A stretch of DNA of 64,000 nucleotides from Trichomonas vaginalis G3. Lineage: Eukaryota > Parabasalia > Trichomonadida > Trichomonadidae. Of this stretch, positions 22,799 through 30,818 are shown in pieces. The stretch is from contig NC_067205.1 in assembly GCF_026262505.1 (NCBI RefSeq), positions 13,268,001-13,332,000 of the forward strand, given 5' to 3'. Within the stretch, counting starts at the first letter, position 1, and every line of letters begins with the position of its first letter. Made by a program: the position numbers and the translations under genes. The notes under the pieces are model-generated. The model searched no databases, was not told the DNA's origin, and worked only from the letters and a program-made list of their open reading frames with translations.

Positions 22799-22808
22799 AT
22801 ATATGTAA

Positions 22809-23615
22809 ATGGCAGAAGACATAGTGGTTTATACTATTACGACTAAAAACCCTGAGTCATATAATTCTATAACAACAAACTTACAAAGTCCTCAAGGACG
22901 ATATTGTAAACTAACCTTAAACACAATGACGACTAAAGCCTGTTTTGCTCTTTTGACACCAGAAGACTTTGTTGTTGTGAATGGTAAAAAATACTTCTTT
23001 GAAGATACTTACTCAGATATACCACCAACAGGTTTTGTTGACTTATTTAATACTTTAAGGACGGATGTAACATGTGCTGCAACTAGAGCAGGTTTCATTA
23101 TGTTTGGATGTCCGACTGAGTTTAGTATAAACGATATGAGCTATAATACAAAACTTATATCTGGTTTTTACTACCAACAGTTTCCTATAACAGGAAAAGG
23201 TGTCATACAAGGTCTATCTATTCCATTGACTTTAAGCACACCTATTTTATATATTGTTTCAAACTTAGGTTCAAAGTGCTATTCGAATGTCGACAGAAAC
23301 TACTATGACCAAAAGATACTCATGCGTATAAACAACACATTCTCTGCTGGTTTGCCTATTGTTCATTCGAATGCAGAGTTTTCAGCTTTAGTAAACTCAA
23401 ACACTTTAGCAAACATAAACTTAACCTTAGTCGACGCAAACTTTGTTCCTGTAAAACTTTTATGTCCTATGTATTTGTCAATGACGGCAGAAAGTTTCGA
23501 ATTGGAAGATGCAACTGGTGAAAGTATTGTACTACAAGAACAACTTCAACAACAAATAGCTCAAGAACAACAAATGCAACAAATGGAACAAATGCAACAA
23601 ATAGCTCAAGAATAA
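22809..23615 (+). CDS. Minor capsid (penton-like) protein candidate
   Basis: 268 aa, almost entirely beta-type sequence (VVYTITTKNPESYNSITTNL, GRYCKLTLNTM, ILYIVSNLG) with a Gln/Met-rich tail (QEQQMQQMEQMQQIAQE). Mavericks encode a single-jelly-roll minor capsid protein of about this size close to the major capsid and ATPase genes. Composition, length and position fit, but the call is by architecture only. Unlike the neighbouring major capsid gene, it is intact. Confidence 0.6.
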   Translation: MAEDIVVYTITTKNPESYNSITTNLQSPQGRYCKLTLNTMTTKACFALLTPEDFVVVNGKKYFFEDTYSDIPPTGFVDLFNTLRTDVTCAATRAGFIMFGCPTEFSINDMSYNTKLISGFYYQQFPITGKGVIQGLSIPLTLSTPILYIVSNLGSKCYSNVDRNYYDQKILMRINNTFSAGLPIVHSNAEFSALVNSNTLANINLTLVDANFVPVKLLCPMYLSMTAESFELEDATGESIVLQEQLQQQIAQEQQMQQMEQMQQIAQE

Positions 23616-23644
23616 AAAAAATATTTTTTTTTATTTTTATAAAA

Positions 23645-24880
23645 ATGTACAGAATAGATGTTTCAGATTTTTATGACTTCCAAGCCTTCAGAAATATGTG
23701 TCCATTTAGAGACTATAACAAAGCAGTCGAGAATTTGAAACGTTTAGTCATTTATGTCGACTCTGCCCCAGAATGTTATGTTATGAAAGAATGGGATGTA
23801 GTCTTTAACAAACCAAGAGCAACAATAGTTTCAGAACAAGAATGTAGACAGAAACTTAAGAAAATAAAAGTCGTACAAGTTGGTATGAAGATGTTAGATG
23901 CTTGGGATATCTTATTGTCAAAGTTAGAAGATTTTTCAGTTCGTGGTATAAAGTTCTATACACCATCTCCAAACTTCTATTCTATCTTCACTGGATATAA
24001 ATACGAACAAGTAGAATGGAAAGAAAATGTTATAGAAGCTTGGTTAGACCATGTCAAAGAAATTATATGCAATGGAAACGAAAGAGTCTATGAGTATATC
24101 TTATGTTGGTTTGCAAACATCTTACAACATCCAAGTGCTAAAAATGAAACTGCTCTCATTATAATTGGAAAACAAGGAACTGGTAAGAACACATTCTTTA
24201 CAGATATTTTGTGCAAACTGTTAGAGGGCTATTCGAATCCGAATATGACAAACTTAGAAAACATCTGCGGTAAATTTAACTCTTCAATAGAGAATATGAA
24301 ACTTATAGTATGTAACGAACTTCAAAGTATAGATACAACAAAAGTTTTGAACTCAGATGCTTTGAAGAGTCTTATAACAGACAAAGTTGGAGTTGTTGAA
24401 AGAAAATATAAAGACCAAAGAGTTTGTGAAAATGTTGCAAACTTCGTCATGGTTTCAAACAACGCTGTTCCGATGAAGTTCGAAAGTTCTGACAGAAGAT
24501 ATGTAGTTGTCAGAACGTCAGATTCTCATATGCAAGATACAGAATATTTTGACGACTTAGCAGAAACTTTGACATCTGACTTTTACAACCACTTGTTCTC
24601 ATATTTCATGACATTAGATATTTCTAAGTTCAATCCAAGACAAATTCCACATACCGAAGAGAGACAAACATTGTTAGAAGCAAACAAGAGTGTATATGAA
24701 CTGTTCATAGATGAAACTGACTTTGAGTGTTTAGATGAAAGGTCATTGTACGATTCGTATAAACAGTATTGTCAAGAGTATGGTTATATGACAGCGTCTA
24801 AACGAACATTCTTGGCAAATGTCAAAAGTCTTTTAGACGTACAGAATGGTGTATATACAAAGAAAAATTTTTCTGAGTAA
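23645..24880 (+). CDS. SF3-type primase-helicase (D5/DUF5906-like)
   Basis: 411 aa. Walker A is GKQGTGKN at residues 175-182 (preceded by LIII). A Walker B-like segment is KLIVCNELQS near 225. An SF3 motif C-like FVMVSNN (sensor Asn) lies near 275, and an arginine-finger candidate, SSDRRYVV, follows. A helical C-terminal domain follows (winged-helix-like, ESLYDSYKQYCQEYG style). This is the helicase module of viral and plasmid primase-helicases; no primase catalytic motif is visible in the N-terminal 150 residues. It would unwind DNA during element replication alongside PolB. SF3 helicases are typical of virophages and polinton-like viruses. Confidence 0.8.
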   Translation: MYRIDVSDFYDFQAFRNMCPFRDYNKAVENLKRLVIYVDSAPECYVMKEWDVVFNKPRATIVSEQECRQKLKKIKVVQVGMKMLDAWDILLSKLEDFSVRGIKFYTPSPNFYSIFTGYKYEQVEWKENVIEAWLDHVKEIICNGNERVYEYILCWFANILQHPSAKNETALIIIGKQGTGKNTFFTDILCKLLEGYSNPNMTNLENICGKFNSSIENMKLIVCNELQSIDTTKVLNSDALKSLITDKVGVVERKYKDQRVCENVANFVMVSNNAVPMKFESSDRRYVVVRTSDSHMQDTEYFDDLAETLTSDFYNHLFSYFMTLDISKFNPRQIPHTEERQTLLEANKSVYELFIDETDFECLDERSLYDSYKQYCQEYGYMTASKRTFLANVKSLLDVQNGVYTKKNFSE

Positions 24881-24917
24881 ATTTTAAAAAAATATATTTT
24901 TTTATCCGATAGAAAAG

Positions 24918-25337
24918 ATGACGAAATATATTTCAGTAAACAAGTACATGTCAGGACTTAAAGAAGAACTAGACCCATTCACATATTTGAATGTTTACTT
25001 CTACCATTTTGAAAAGTCTACATATGACAAAGTTTGGAACATCGAACCAGTTAAGTTTGCTATTGTGACTAAAAATGGTGCGAAATTTGAAGACTTAGAC
25101 ATAGAAGGTTTGTTAACAGTCAAAGAAAGTTTTGACAGAAGGTTTTCAAACCTTAAAGAAGGCAAAGCATACAAACTTGTTATACCTTATGAACCAAAGA
25201 AAGCAGACGACTATGAATATTATGAGTCTAAAGTTGTAGAAGTTCAAGGTAAATTGGGTAAAAAGATTTTAGAGTCTAAGCCAGTGTTTACTCCTAAAGA
25301 GGAAGAGAACATTGACATTGACCCAGAAATGTTCTAA
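24918..25337 (+). CDS. Small protein with acidic tail, possible ssDNA-binding protein
   Basis: 139 aa, mixed beta/alpha, ending in an acidic tail with terminal aromatic residue (EEENIDIDPEMF). This resembles the tails by which single-stranded DNA-binding proteins recruit partners. The position 37 bp after the helicase supports a replication role. No OB-fold signature can be proved by eye, so SSB is a hypothesis; otherwise hypothetical. Confidence 0.6.
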   Translation: MTKYISVNKYMSGLKEELDPFTYLNVYFYHFEKSTYDKVWNIEPVKFAIVTKNGAKFEDLDIEGLLTVKESFDRRFSNLKEGKAYKLVIPYEPKKADDYEYYESKVVEVQGKLGKKILESKPVFTPKEEENIDIDPEMF

Positions 25338-25353
25338 AAATAAAATTTTATTT

Positions 25354-25806
25354 TTACATGTCAAATTTTTTCTTCGGTGGAATTGGCTCTGGTTCTTTCT
25401 TCTCTTCTTCTACTTTCTTTTCTTTCTTTTCTCTCTTCTTCTTCTCTGGTGGAGTTATGTCAAATTTCTCCGAACCATATTTTTGTAAAAGTTCTTTGTC
25501 CTTTAATAGCTCTTCTATTCTGTTTTCTATTTCATCTTCAAGAACAGCGCATGTGTCTTCTTTGCATTCTAAGAAGTTTTGTTGGACTTCATCTCTCCAA
25601 GAGGCGTCATCTCTGTCAACAAGTCTGTCATTGACAAATTTTAAGACTGCTCTGCTTAATGTTTTATGGTTCTTGTCATATTCCCAGAAACAGAACTTTA
25701 GAACAAATTCACCTTTCTTGTTTACACTATGTAAGATTTTATGGTCTACAGATGTTTTGCTGTCGAAAAGCTTGTCTCGAATATAGATAGCGAAATCGCT
25801 AGACAT
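25354..25806 (-). CDS. Hypothetical Maverick protein with Lys/Glu-rich tail
   Basis: 150 aa (MSSDFAIYIRDKLFDSKTSV...). The folded-looking N-terminal ~105 residues are followed by a strongly charged KKKREKKEKKVEEEKK-type tail. It is convergent with the 139-aa gene and divergent from the packaging ATPase (37 bp between starts). No family was recognised. Confidence 0.65.
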   Translation of the reverse strand: MSSDFAIYIRDKLFDSKTSVDHKILHSVNKKGEFVLKFCFWEYDKNHKTLSRAVLKFVNDRLVDRDDASWRDEVQQNFLECKEDTCAVLEDEIENRIEELLKDKELLQKYGSEKFDITPPEKKKREKKEKKVEEEKKEPEPIPPKKKFDM

Positions 25807-25842
25807 TTTCTAAAAGATAAAAATTTTAATTTTTCTAAAAAT

Positions 25843-26718
25843 ATGTTAGAAAAAAAGTTTGCTGACATTGACAAAAAATTTGAGAATGTTTTAAATAAGA
25901 ACAAGAGGAAGTTGGAAAATGCTCAGATAAAACCCATACATGACAAGTTCTTATTTGCTCAGAATGGTATAACAGGTCTAATTGCACCACCTGGGTCGGG
26001 TAAGACTTTCACTTATCTTAAAATGGCTGCACAACAACAAGAACTAGATGAGAAGAACCCATTCTATGAGTTAGTAGTCATTTGTTCGACTTCTGGTCAA
26101 TTTGACCAAACCGTAAATTCGTTCAAAGATATTATAAAGAAGTCAAAACTAGTATGTATAAAAGACTCTGAGTTGTTAGATTGGATAAAGAAGTACCAAA
26201 GAAGAGTTTTGAAGTACAATGCTATAAATGAGTATGTCAATTCGAAGTTTAAAGACCCAAATGAGGAAATGCAGAGAATATTAGAGAAGAAACACTTCAG
26301 AAACAAACAGAAAGAGATTGAGTACCTTTCGAAGAAATTGCAATCTTACGATTGGAAGACTTACCCTCACAGATGTCTTCTTATCTTAGATGACTTTGCT
26401 TCTCATCCTTTGTTAAAGAATAGAGAACAAGACATGTGTCGAATTCTTAAGAAGCTCAGACACTTTAACATCTCTGTTGTCATTTGTGTACAGACAGCCA
26501 AGAGTTTAAGTAAGGATGTTAAAAGAATACTTACTGACATTATACTTTTCCCCGGATTGTCCGAAGACGATTTCATGGAACTTATGAAAGAGTCCATGGC
26601 AGGTAAGTTTGACAGACATGAACTATGGGAGAAGTACAAAGTCATACAAGACCCTCATACTTCTTTCAGAATTCATATCTACGCGAACAAAGTTCAAATT
26701 GTAAAAAGTCAAGCGTAA
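25843..26718 (+). CDS. Genome-packaging ATPase (A32/FtsK-HerA type)
   Basis: 291 aa. I start it at MLEKKFADIDKK, because the upstream extension overlaps the divergent gene. Walker A is APPGSGKT at residues 48-55, Walker B is CLLILDDFA at about 178-186, and an arginine-rich segment follows (RILKKLRHFNISVVICVQ), as in poxvirus A32-like and Maverick ATPases. It is expected to pump element DNA into the capsid. It is intact, unlike the major capsid gene of the same copy. Confidence 0.9.
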   Translation: MLEKKFADIDKKFENVLNKNKRKLENAQIKPIHDKFLFAQNGITGLIAPPGSGKTFTYLKMAAQQQELDEKNPFYELVVICSTSGQFDQTVNSFKDIIKKSKLVCIKDSELLDWIKKYQRRVLKYNAINEYVNSKFKDPNEEMQRILEKKHFRNKQKEIEYLSKKLQSYDWKTYPHRCLLILDDFASHPLLKNREQDMCRILKKLRHFNISVVICVQTAKSLSKDVKRILTDIILFPGLSEDDFMELMKESMAGKFDRHELWEKYKVIQDPHTSFRIHIYANKVQIVKSQA

Positions 26719-26820
26719 AAAATGTAAGTGTTTGGTCTTAGTCTGTTGTGGTGCTGGGGCTGTCGGTTCTTCTGGCTTTGGAATGGACTCGGTTGGTGGT
26801 ACGTCGGACATTCGTTTGTG

Positions 26821-27240
26821 TCCTGTCGGAAGGAAGAACTTTTCCTGTCGGAAGGAAGAACTTTTCCTGTTGGAAGGAAAAACTTTTCCTGTTGGAAGGA
26901 AAAACTTTTCCTGTTGGAAGGAAAAACTTTTCCTGTTGGAAGGAAAAACTTTTCCTGTTGGAAGGAAAAATTTTTCCTGAAGGTCGGCCAAAAAGTTCTC
27001 AATTTTCGAAAATTTGAATGGTTTACGGACGGACAACTGGAAAAATTTTTCCTGTTGGAAAGAAAAATTTTTCCTGTTGGAAGGAAAAACTTTTCCTGTT
27101 GGAAGGAAAAACTTTTCCTGTTGGAAGGAAAAACTTTTCCTGTTGGAAGGAAAAACTTTTCCTGTTGGAAGGAAAAACTTTTCCTGTTGGAAAGAAAAAC
27201 TTTTCCTGTCGGAAAGAAAAACTTTTCCTGTCGGAAGGAA
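26821..27240. repeat. 22-bp self-complementary tandem array (two blocks)
   Basis: The unit is about 22 bp: TTTTTCC arm, TGTTGGAA centre, GGAAAAA arm, so each unit can fold as a 7-bp hairpin and the array is close to its own reverse complement. About seven copies (26821-26975) and about nine copies (27045-27240) are separated by ~70 bp containing ATTTTCGAAAAT. Edge copies carry C for T or A for G substitutions. It lies between the convergent 3' ends of the ATPase and a KilA-N gene. Long frames exist on both strands only because the repeat lacks stops; I do not call them genes. Confidence 0.9.
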
Positions 27241-27398
27241 GGACTCGGAATGCCAGAAGGACTCGGAATGCCAGAAGGACTCGGAATGCCAGAAGGACTC
27301 GGAATGCCAGAAGGACTCGGAATGCCAGAAGGACTCGGAATGCCAGAAGGACTCGGAATGCCAGAAGGACTCGGAATGCCAGAAGGACTCGGACAAGA
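27238..27398. repeat. 18-bp tandem array
   Basis: About nine copies of GAAGGACTCGGAATGCCA directly abut the 22-bp array. It is multiple-of-three and stop-free, hence repeated peptides such as GLGMPE in one frame, but no start or upstream coding context supports expression. The copies are essentially identical, indicating recent expansion. Confidence 0.9.
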
Positions 27399-27462
27399 CA
27401 ATTTACCTCATTGAGCTACCTGAGCCATCTTTGGTGTCAAGCTTGAAAAATAAATGGTTCAT

Positions 27463-28269
27463 CTACTCTGCTTGTTTGAAGTTGTCAAAATACTCTGTTA
27501 TTTTTTCTTTCAGTAGCGGTAAATCTTCTTTGAATGTAAGTATTGTACAACCTTTCATATCATAGTGTGTTTGAGGTAACGTATCTTGAACTATCTGTTT
27601 AACATCTTCATTCGGTGTCATTGAAATCGGTAAGTTTTCGCGATAGAACCAATTTCTGTCAGATTTGTAAATCTTAGCAAGGTCGTAAAAGCTTTTGTTG
27701 TTTCTTCTGACTAAATGCAACATAACCATATCTCTGTCTTCTTCATTTTCCATCTCTTCAGTGTAAATCATATACTTATAGTTCTTTTCCTTTCCTTTTG
27801 GTACCGAACGTGGTATTCTTTTCTGTATGTTTTTGTCTTTTGCTTCAAGCTTGTTCTCTAGCTCTTCACGTTCTTGTCTATGAATTTCATCTAACATCAT
27901 GAAAATATAACAAGCGTAACGAGGTGAAGCCCACATTGCAACAGCATTTACTAAAAGTCTATGTACATACCAACCTCTCAAACCATTTGGCAAATTTTGA
28001 CGATTTTCGTACGGAATCTCGACCCGCGGTTTTCCGCGGGTCGCAAACATATGAGGAAATTCTTCTAAAAGTTCTTTTGTCTGTTGGTTTTCAAACCAAT
28101 GATGTGCTTGCTTTGTAGAACGAAGAGCATTGAAAATACTTTGCATTTGGTACATGTCATCTTTGACCGAACGAATGAGACGTAACTGTTTGTTATACTG
28201 AACCCACTCATATTCTTCATTTATATCTTCATGAACGATAGCAGTTGTTGTGTTCTCTGATGTTGACAT
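27463..28269 (-). CDS. KilA-N domain protein with MSV199/DUF3627-like C terminus
   Basis: 268 aa from MSTSENTTTAIVHED. I prefer this Met to MYVKTD at 28287 because the upstream ATG falls inside a leader shared with the other KilA-N genes. The KilA-N core has HHWFENQQTKELLEEF and then GLRGWYVHRLLVNAVAMWASP (residues ~65-135), a helical linker follows, and the C-terminal ~110 residues resemble the domain found after KilA-N in large DNA viruses. KilA-N binds DNA, so a regulator of element genes is plausible. A GC-rich hairpin interrupts the middle of the KilA-N domain in frame (ATRGKPRV). Confidence 0.85.
   Translation of the reverse strand: MSTSENTTTAIVHEDINEEYEWVQYNKQLRLIRSVKDDMYQMQSIFNALRSTKQAHHWFENQQTKELLEEFPHMFATRGKPRVEIPYENRQNLPNGLRGWYVHRLLVNAVAMWASPRYACYIFMMLDEIHRQEREELENKLEAKDKNIQKRIPRSVPKGKEKNYKYMIYTEEMENEEDRDMVMLHLVRRNNKSFYDLAKIYKSDRNWFYRENLPISMTPNEDVKQIVQDTLPQTHYDMKGCTILTFKEDLPLLKEKITEYFDNFKQAE
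28021..28042. repeat. GC-rich palindrome inside the KilA-N gene
   Basis: GACCCGCGG and CCGCGGGTC form a perfect 9-bp stem around TTTT. It stands in DNA of about 35% GC and lies ~20 codons before the conserved RGWYV motif, the same relative place as the palindrome in the KilA-N gene at 29863-30525. Confidence 0.9.
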
Positions 28270-28275
28270 ATCTGT

Positions 28276-28333
28276 CTTTACATACAAAATAAAAAAAATA
28301 TTTTATAAAAAACTAGCGTTATTTTCTATCTTG
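28276..28333 (-). promoter_or_regulatory. Shared upstream leader of KilA-N-type genes, copy 1
   Basis: Reading toward the gene, an AACGCTAGT block, an AT-only block and TATTTTGTATGTAA precede the start. Almost the same ~60 bp lies upstream of the gene at 28358-28972 (copy at about 28981-29046), and the inner part (TTTTTATT..TAAGAAC) lies upstream of the gene ending at 30525. It is a likely promoter duplicated with the gene family. Confidence 0.55.
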
Positions 28334-28357
28334 TATAAAAGACCAAAAATAAACGCT

Positions 28358-28972
28358 TTACATGTATTTTTCAGCAACTTCGTCAAATAATTTTATAGCT
28401 TTAGCTATCTCATCTACTTCAAACGTTTCTTTACCTTTCGTGGGAGCACCATACATTTTCTCAAACTTTTCAAGTAGTTCTGTTTCAGCAGCTCTCATAT
28501 CGTTAACGAACGCAACCTTAACTCTATTGACTATACTGTCATATCTTTGAGTTATATTAAATGTTCTTCCTATCTTATATCTCTTTGTATTGAAGTCCTT
28601 CGGTTTCTGAACGATGTAAAGTAAGCCTTCACTGCAACGTTCAGTATCGAATGAACCATATGTTATGAAATTATATCCAACAACTGGGTCAATCCAGAAC
28701 AAAACTATTGGTATAAGACTTTTGTCTATAAGATATGTTCTTGTTCCATAGAATCTTACCGATATCATAAGCTCAGGATTTTTTGTCAAAATTTTCTGAG
28801 TAGAAGCATTTCTAACCCAGTCGTGGGATGTTTTCTTTTCAGATAGTGTTAAAATGTCTGACAAAGAATATTTGTTGTATTTCTTTGAGTATCTTACGTT
28901 TAAATCACCTATTCTAACCACTTTGGTCTCATTGTCTATCTTTTTAACTGTTTCAAACTCTGTGTTTGTCAT
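28358..28972 (-). CDS. T5orf172/Mug113-type GIY-YIG-like protein with KilA-N-like N terminus
   Basis: 204 aa. Residues ~20-100 resemble the N-terminal DNA-binding domain that accompanies KilA-N proteins (HDWVRNASTQKILTKNPEL). Residues ~113-200 match the T5orf172 domain: GLLYIVQ, then RYKIGRTFNITQRYDS, then an AAETELLEKFEK helix and KGKETFEV. T5orf172 belongs to the GIY-YIG nuclease superfamily, and the Y/KIGRT elements are visible. It is probably a DNA-binding protein with a nuclease-like domain, seen widely in viruses and mobile elements. Its leader is shared with the KilA-N gene downstream. Confidence 0.82.
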   Translation of the reverse strand: MTNTEFETVKKIDNETKVVRIGDLNVRYSKKYNKYSLSDILTLSEKKTSHDWVRNASTQKILTKNPELMISVRFYGTRTYLIDKSLIPIVLFWIDPVVGYNFITYGSFDTERCSEGLLYIVQKPKDFNTKRYKIGRTFNITQRYDSIVNRVKVAFVNDMRAAETELLEKFEKMYGAPTKGKETFEVDEIAKAIKLFDEVAEKYM

Positions 28973-28980
28973 TTCCTGTT

Positions 28981-29046
28981 CTTACATACAAAATAAAAAA
29001 AAATATTTTAAAAAAACTAGCGTTATTTTTTTATTTTTCTATCTTG
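28981..29046 (-). promoter_or_regulatory. Shared upstream leader of KilA-N-type genes, copy 2
   Basis: This is nearly identical to 28276-28333: the outer CAAGATAG and AACGCTAGT blocks, the AT-only core and TATTTTGTATGTAAG close to the start codon. Conservation across non-orthologous coding regions argues for a regulatory role. Confidence 0.55.
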
Positions 29047-29126
29047 AGGAAATTCATGATTTCATAGAGTTTTTTCACTGTTTTCATAGAGTTTTGGCGA
29101 CCAGGGTTTTTCTCCCACTCGCAATT

Positions 29127-29277
29127 TTTCACGATTTTCATAAGCGTAGTATATGGTAAACGTCATTTTTTTACGAAGTGCAAAAGTTCTCTTCGTAAAA
29201 ATTTCACGATTTTCATAAGCGTAGTATATGGTAAACGTCATTTTTTTGACGAAGTGCAAAAGTTCACTTCGTAAAAA
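29127..29277. repeat. 75-bp direct repeat, two copies, with internal hairpin
   Basis: Units at 29127-29201 and 29202-29277 begin TTTCACGATTTTCATAAGCG and differ by only a few bases. Each ends in a hairpin (TTACGAAG ... CTTCGTAA). A 85-codon minus-strand frame crosses both but consists of the repeat and is not called. Confidence 0.88.
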
Positions 29278-29356
29278 AAATACAGTTATATCATGAAATT
29301 TGGTCATTTTTTTCAGCAAAAATATATTTTAGGTGGAACCAGGTCACCAGGTCACC

Positions 29357-29559
29357 AGGTCAAATGAACTTCTCTTAAAATTACTGACAACATGACATTT
29401 TGACAACAACACAGGAAATAGATTTCATCGTATATGTTTTGAAGAACTGAAGTGTGCCCATGTGCCCATGTGCCTAGGTCAAATGAACTTCTCTTAAAAT
29501 TACTGACAACATGACATTTTGACAACAACACAGGAAATAGATTTCATCGTCAATGTTTT
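29357..29559. repeat. 84-bp direct repeat, two copies flanked by 8-bp iterons
   Basis: 29357-29440 and 29476-29559 are near-identical (starting AGGTCAAATGAACTTCTC). The first is preceded by AGGTCACC iterons (29331-29360) and the second by GTGCCCAT iterons (29453-29472). The same modules recur inverted in the cassettes at 29611-29844 and 30589-31018. Confidence 0.85.
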
Positions 29560-29610
29560 GTCAAACATGAGCGTAAATCAGACAAAAATGAGTTTTGGTT
29601 GAAAAAACAG

Positions 29611-29844
29611 GTGGAGCCAAAAGTGGTTCGACCTCAAAACAAGCATTTTGTGAAGAATATACCAACCCGCGGAATTCCGGCGGTTGCTTTTTTTATACAA
29701 AATTCAAGAGTTTTGCGTGTTTTCTACGATGTTGTCAAAATGTCATGTTGTCAAGATTTTTCAGAGAAGTTAAAATGACCTAGGCACATAGGCACATAGG
29801 CACACCTTCACTTCTTCACCTAAAATATATTTTTGCCGAATTCA
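29611..29844 (+). repeat. KilA-N-fragment/palindrome cassette A
   Basis: A ~230-bp cassette: GTTCGACCTCAAAACAAGC, ~20 bp matching KilA-N coding DNA (GCATTTTGTGAAGAATATAC), a GC-rich palindrome (29663-29686), GCTTTTTTTATACAAAATTC, then a GTTGTCAAAATGTCATG block and a TAGGCACA iteron array (29781-29805), ending CACCTAAAATATATTTTTGC. The palindrome is imperfect: its left arm CAACCCGCGG matches cassette C and its right arm CCGGCGGTTG matches cassette B. Confidence 0.85.
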
Positions 29845-29862
29845 ATAAAAAAAATGGTTCAT

Positions 29863-30525
29863 TTACTCACAATATTTTTGTACAAAAGGACCCCAAACTT
29901 TTAACCTCTCTTCTGCAGCTTCTAATGAAATTTTAGCGAGTTCATATTCTCTAAATTCTCTCTTTAAATCTTCTTGTTCCCATTGGTCTAGTTCGTATGG
30001 AGAATCTCTATAACCAGAACATATCTCACGTTCATGTTCTATTTGTTTTTCATGCATTTTTCTAACTTCTTGTTCGAACAAAGGTTTTGCATTCTCTACT
30101 GTATCTTCAAGTTCTTCTTCATCTAATTTCTCATGAACTTTCTTGTCTATGGAGTCCAGAATTTTTCCAACTGCTATACAATATTTTGGAGAAGCCCACA
30201 TTGCTATATAGTTTACGAGTCTTGGGTCTACATACGTTCCTCTAACCTGTTTGATTTCATCAGGAATTCCTGCATGAACTTTGTATAAAAAGCAACCGCC
30301 GGAATTCCGGCGGTTGGTATATTCTTCACAAAATGCCGTATAATACTCTTCCCAGGACTTATTTTCCAACAACTTTCTAAAGTCTTTCCCAAACTGCTGA
30401 CACATATTTGTTACATTTATATAACCATCCTTGTCTCTACGTAAGACTTCAATACCGTTGTAAGTGCCTTTTGTGAATGTTTCGCCATTAGATTTGTTCG
30501 TGAACGTTTTTGCTTCGACTGTCAT
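29863..30525 (-). CDS. KilA-N domain protein
   Basis: 220 aa. KilA-N core: GIEVLRRDKDGYINVTNMC (the first strand pair and helix), a variable loop, then QVRGTYVDPRLVNYIAMWASPKY near residues 92-115. A charged helical C-terminal half follows (possible coiled coil), without a recognised second domain. A perfect 24-bp GC-rich palindrome sits in the variable loop, encoding TNRRNSGGC. It is a likely DNA-binding regulator of the element. Fragments of this gene are found in three neighbouring cassettes. Confidence 0.85.
   Translation of the reverse strand: MTVEAKTFTNKSNGETFTKGTYNGIEVLRRDKDGYINVTNMCQQFGKDFRKLLENKSWEEYYTAFCEEYTNRRNSGGCFLYKVHAGIPDEIKQVRGTYVDPRLVNYIAMWASPKYCIAVGKILDSIDKKVHEKLDEEELEDTVENAKPLFEQEVRKMHEKQIEHEREICSGYRDSPYELDQWEQEDLKREFREYELAKISLEAAEERLKVWGPFVQKYCE
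30293..30316. repeat. 24-bp perfect palindrome inside the KilA-N gene
   Basis: The half-site CAACCGCCGGAA is followed by its exact reverse complement. The same palindrome with the same ~20-bp left flank and ~15-bp right flank recurs in cassette B. It encodes part of the variable loop before the RGTYV motif. Confidence 0.95.
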
Positions 30526-30588
30526 TTTCAGTTCTTACAATAAAAATAAAAAATATTTTTGGGTGGCTTAACCGTCGGACATCCGTTT

Positions 30589-30800
30589 GTGGTTCGACCT
30601 CAAAACAAGCATTTTGTGAAGAATATACCAACCGCCGGAATTCCGGCGGTTGCTTTTTTTATACAAAATTCAAGAGTTTTGCGTGTTTTCTACGATGTTG
30701 TCAAAATGTCGTGTTGTCACACTTTTTAAAAGAAGTTAAAATGACCTGGTGACCTGGTGACCTGGTTCCACCTAAAATATATTTTTGCCGAATTCAAGAG
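30589..30800 (+). repeat. KilA-N-fragment/palindrome cassette B
   Basis: Same module order as cassette A. The palindrome (30629-30652, half-site CAACCGCCGGAA) is perfect and identical to that in the KilA-N gene. It ends with a GACCTGGT 8-bp iteron array (30743-30768), GTTCCACCTAAAATATATTT. Confidence 0.88.
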
Positions 30801-30818
30801 TTTTGTGTGTTTTCTACG

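Noticed and set aside
26821-27398. CRISPR-like array
   Set aside because: The repeats are directly adjacent with no unique spacers, the units are self-complementary or 18-bp minisatellite, and the host is eukaryotic.
26623-27414. Overlapping long frames on both strands with repeated peptides (SESFWH, GLGMPE, FPVGRKNFSC)
   Set aside because: They consist almost wholly of the 22-bp and 18-bp tandem arrays, which lack stops in every frame; no frame has independent support or a start outside the array with coding context.
29062-29319. 85-codon minus-strand frame (MLKKMTKFHDITVFF...)
   Set aside because: It is made of the two 75-bp direct repeats; composition and lack of any context argue against a gene.
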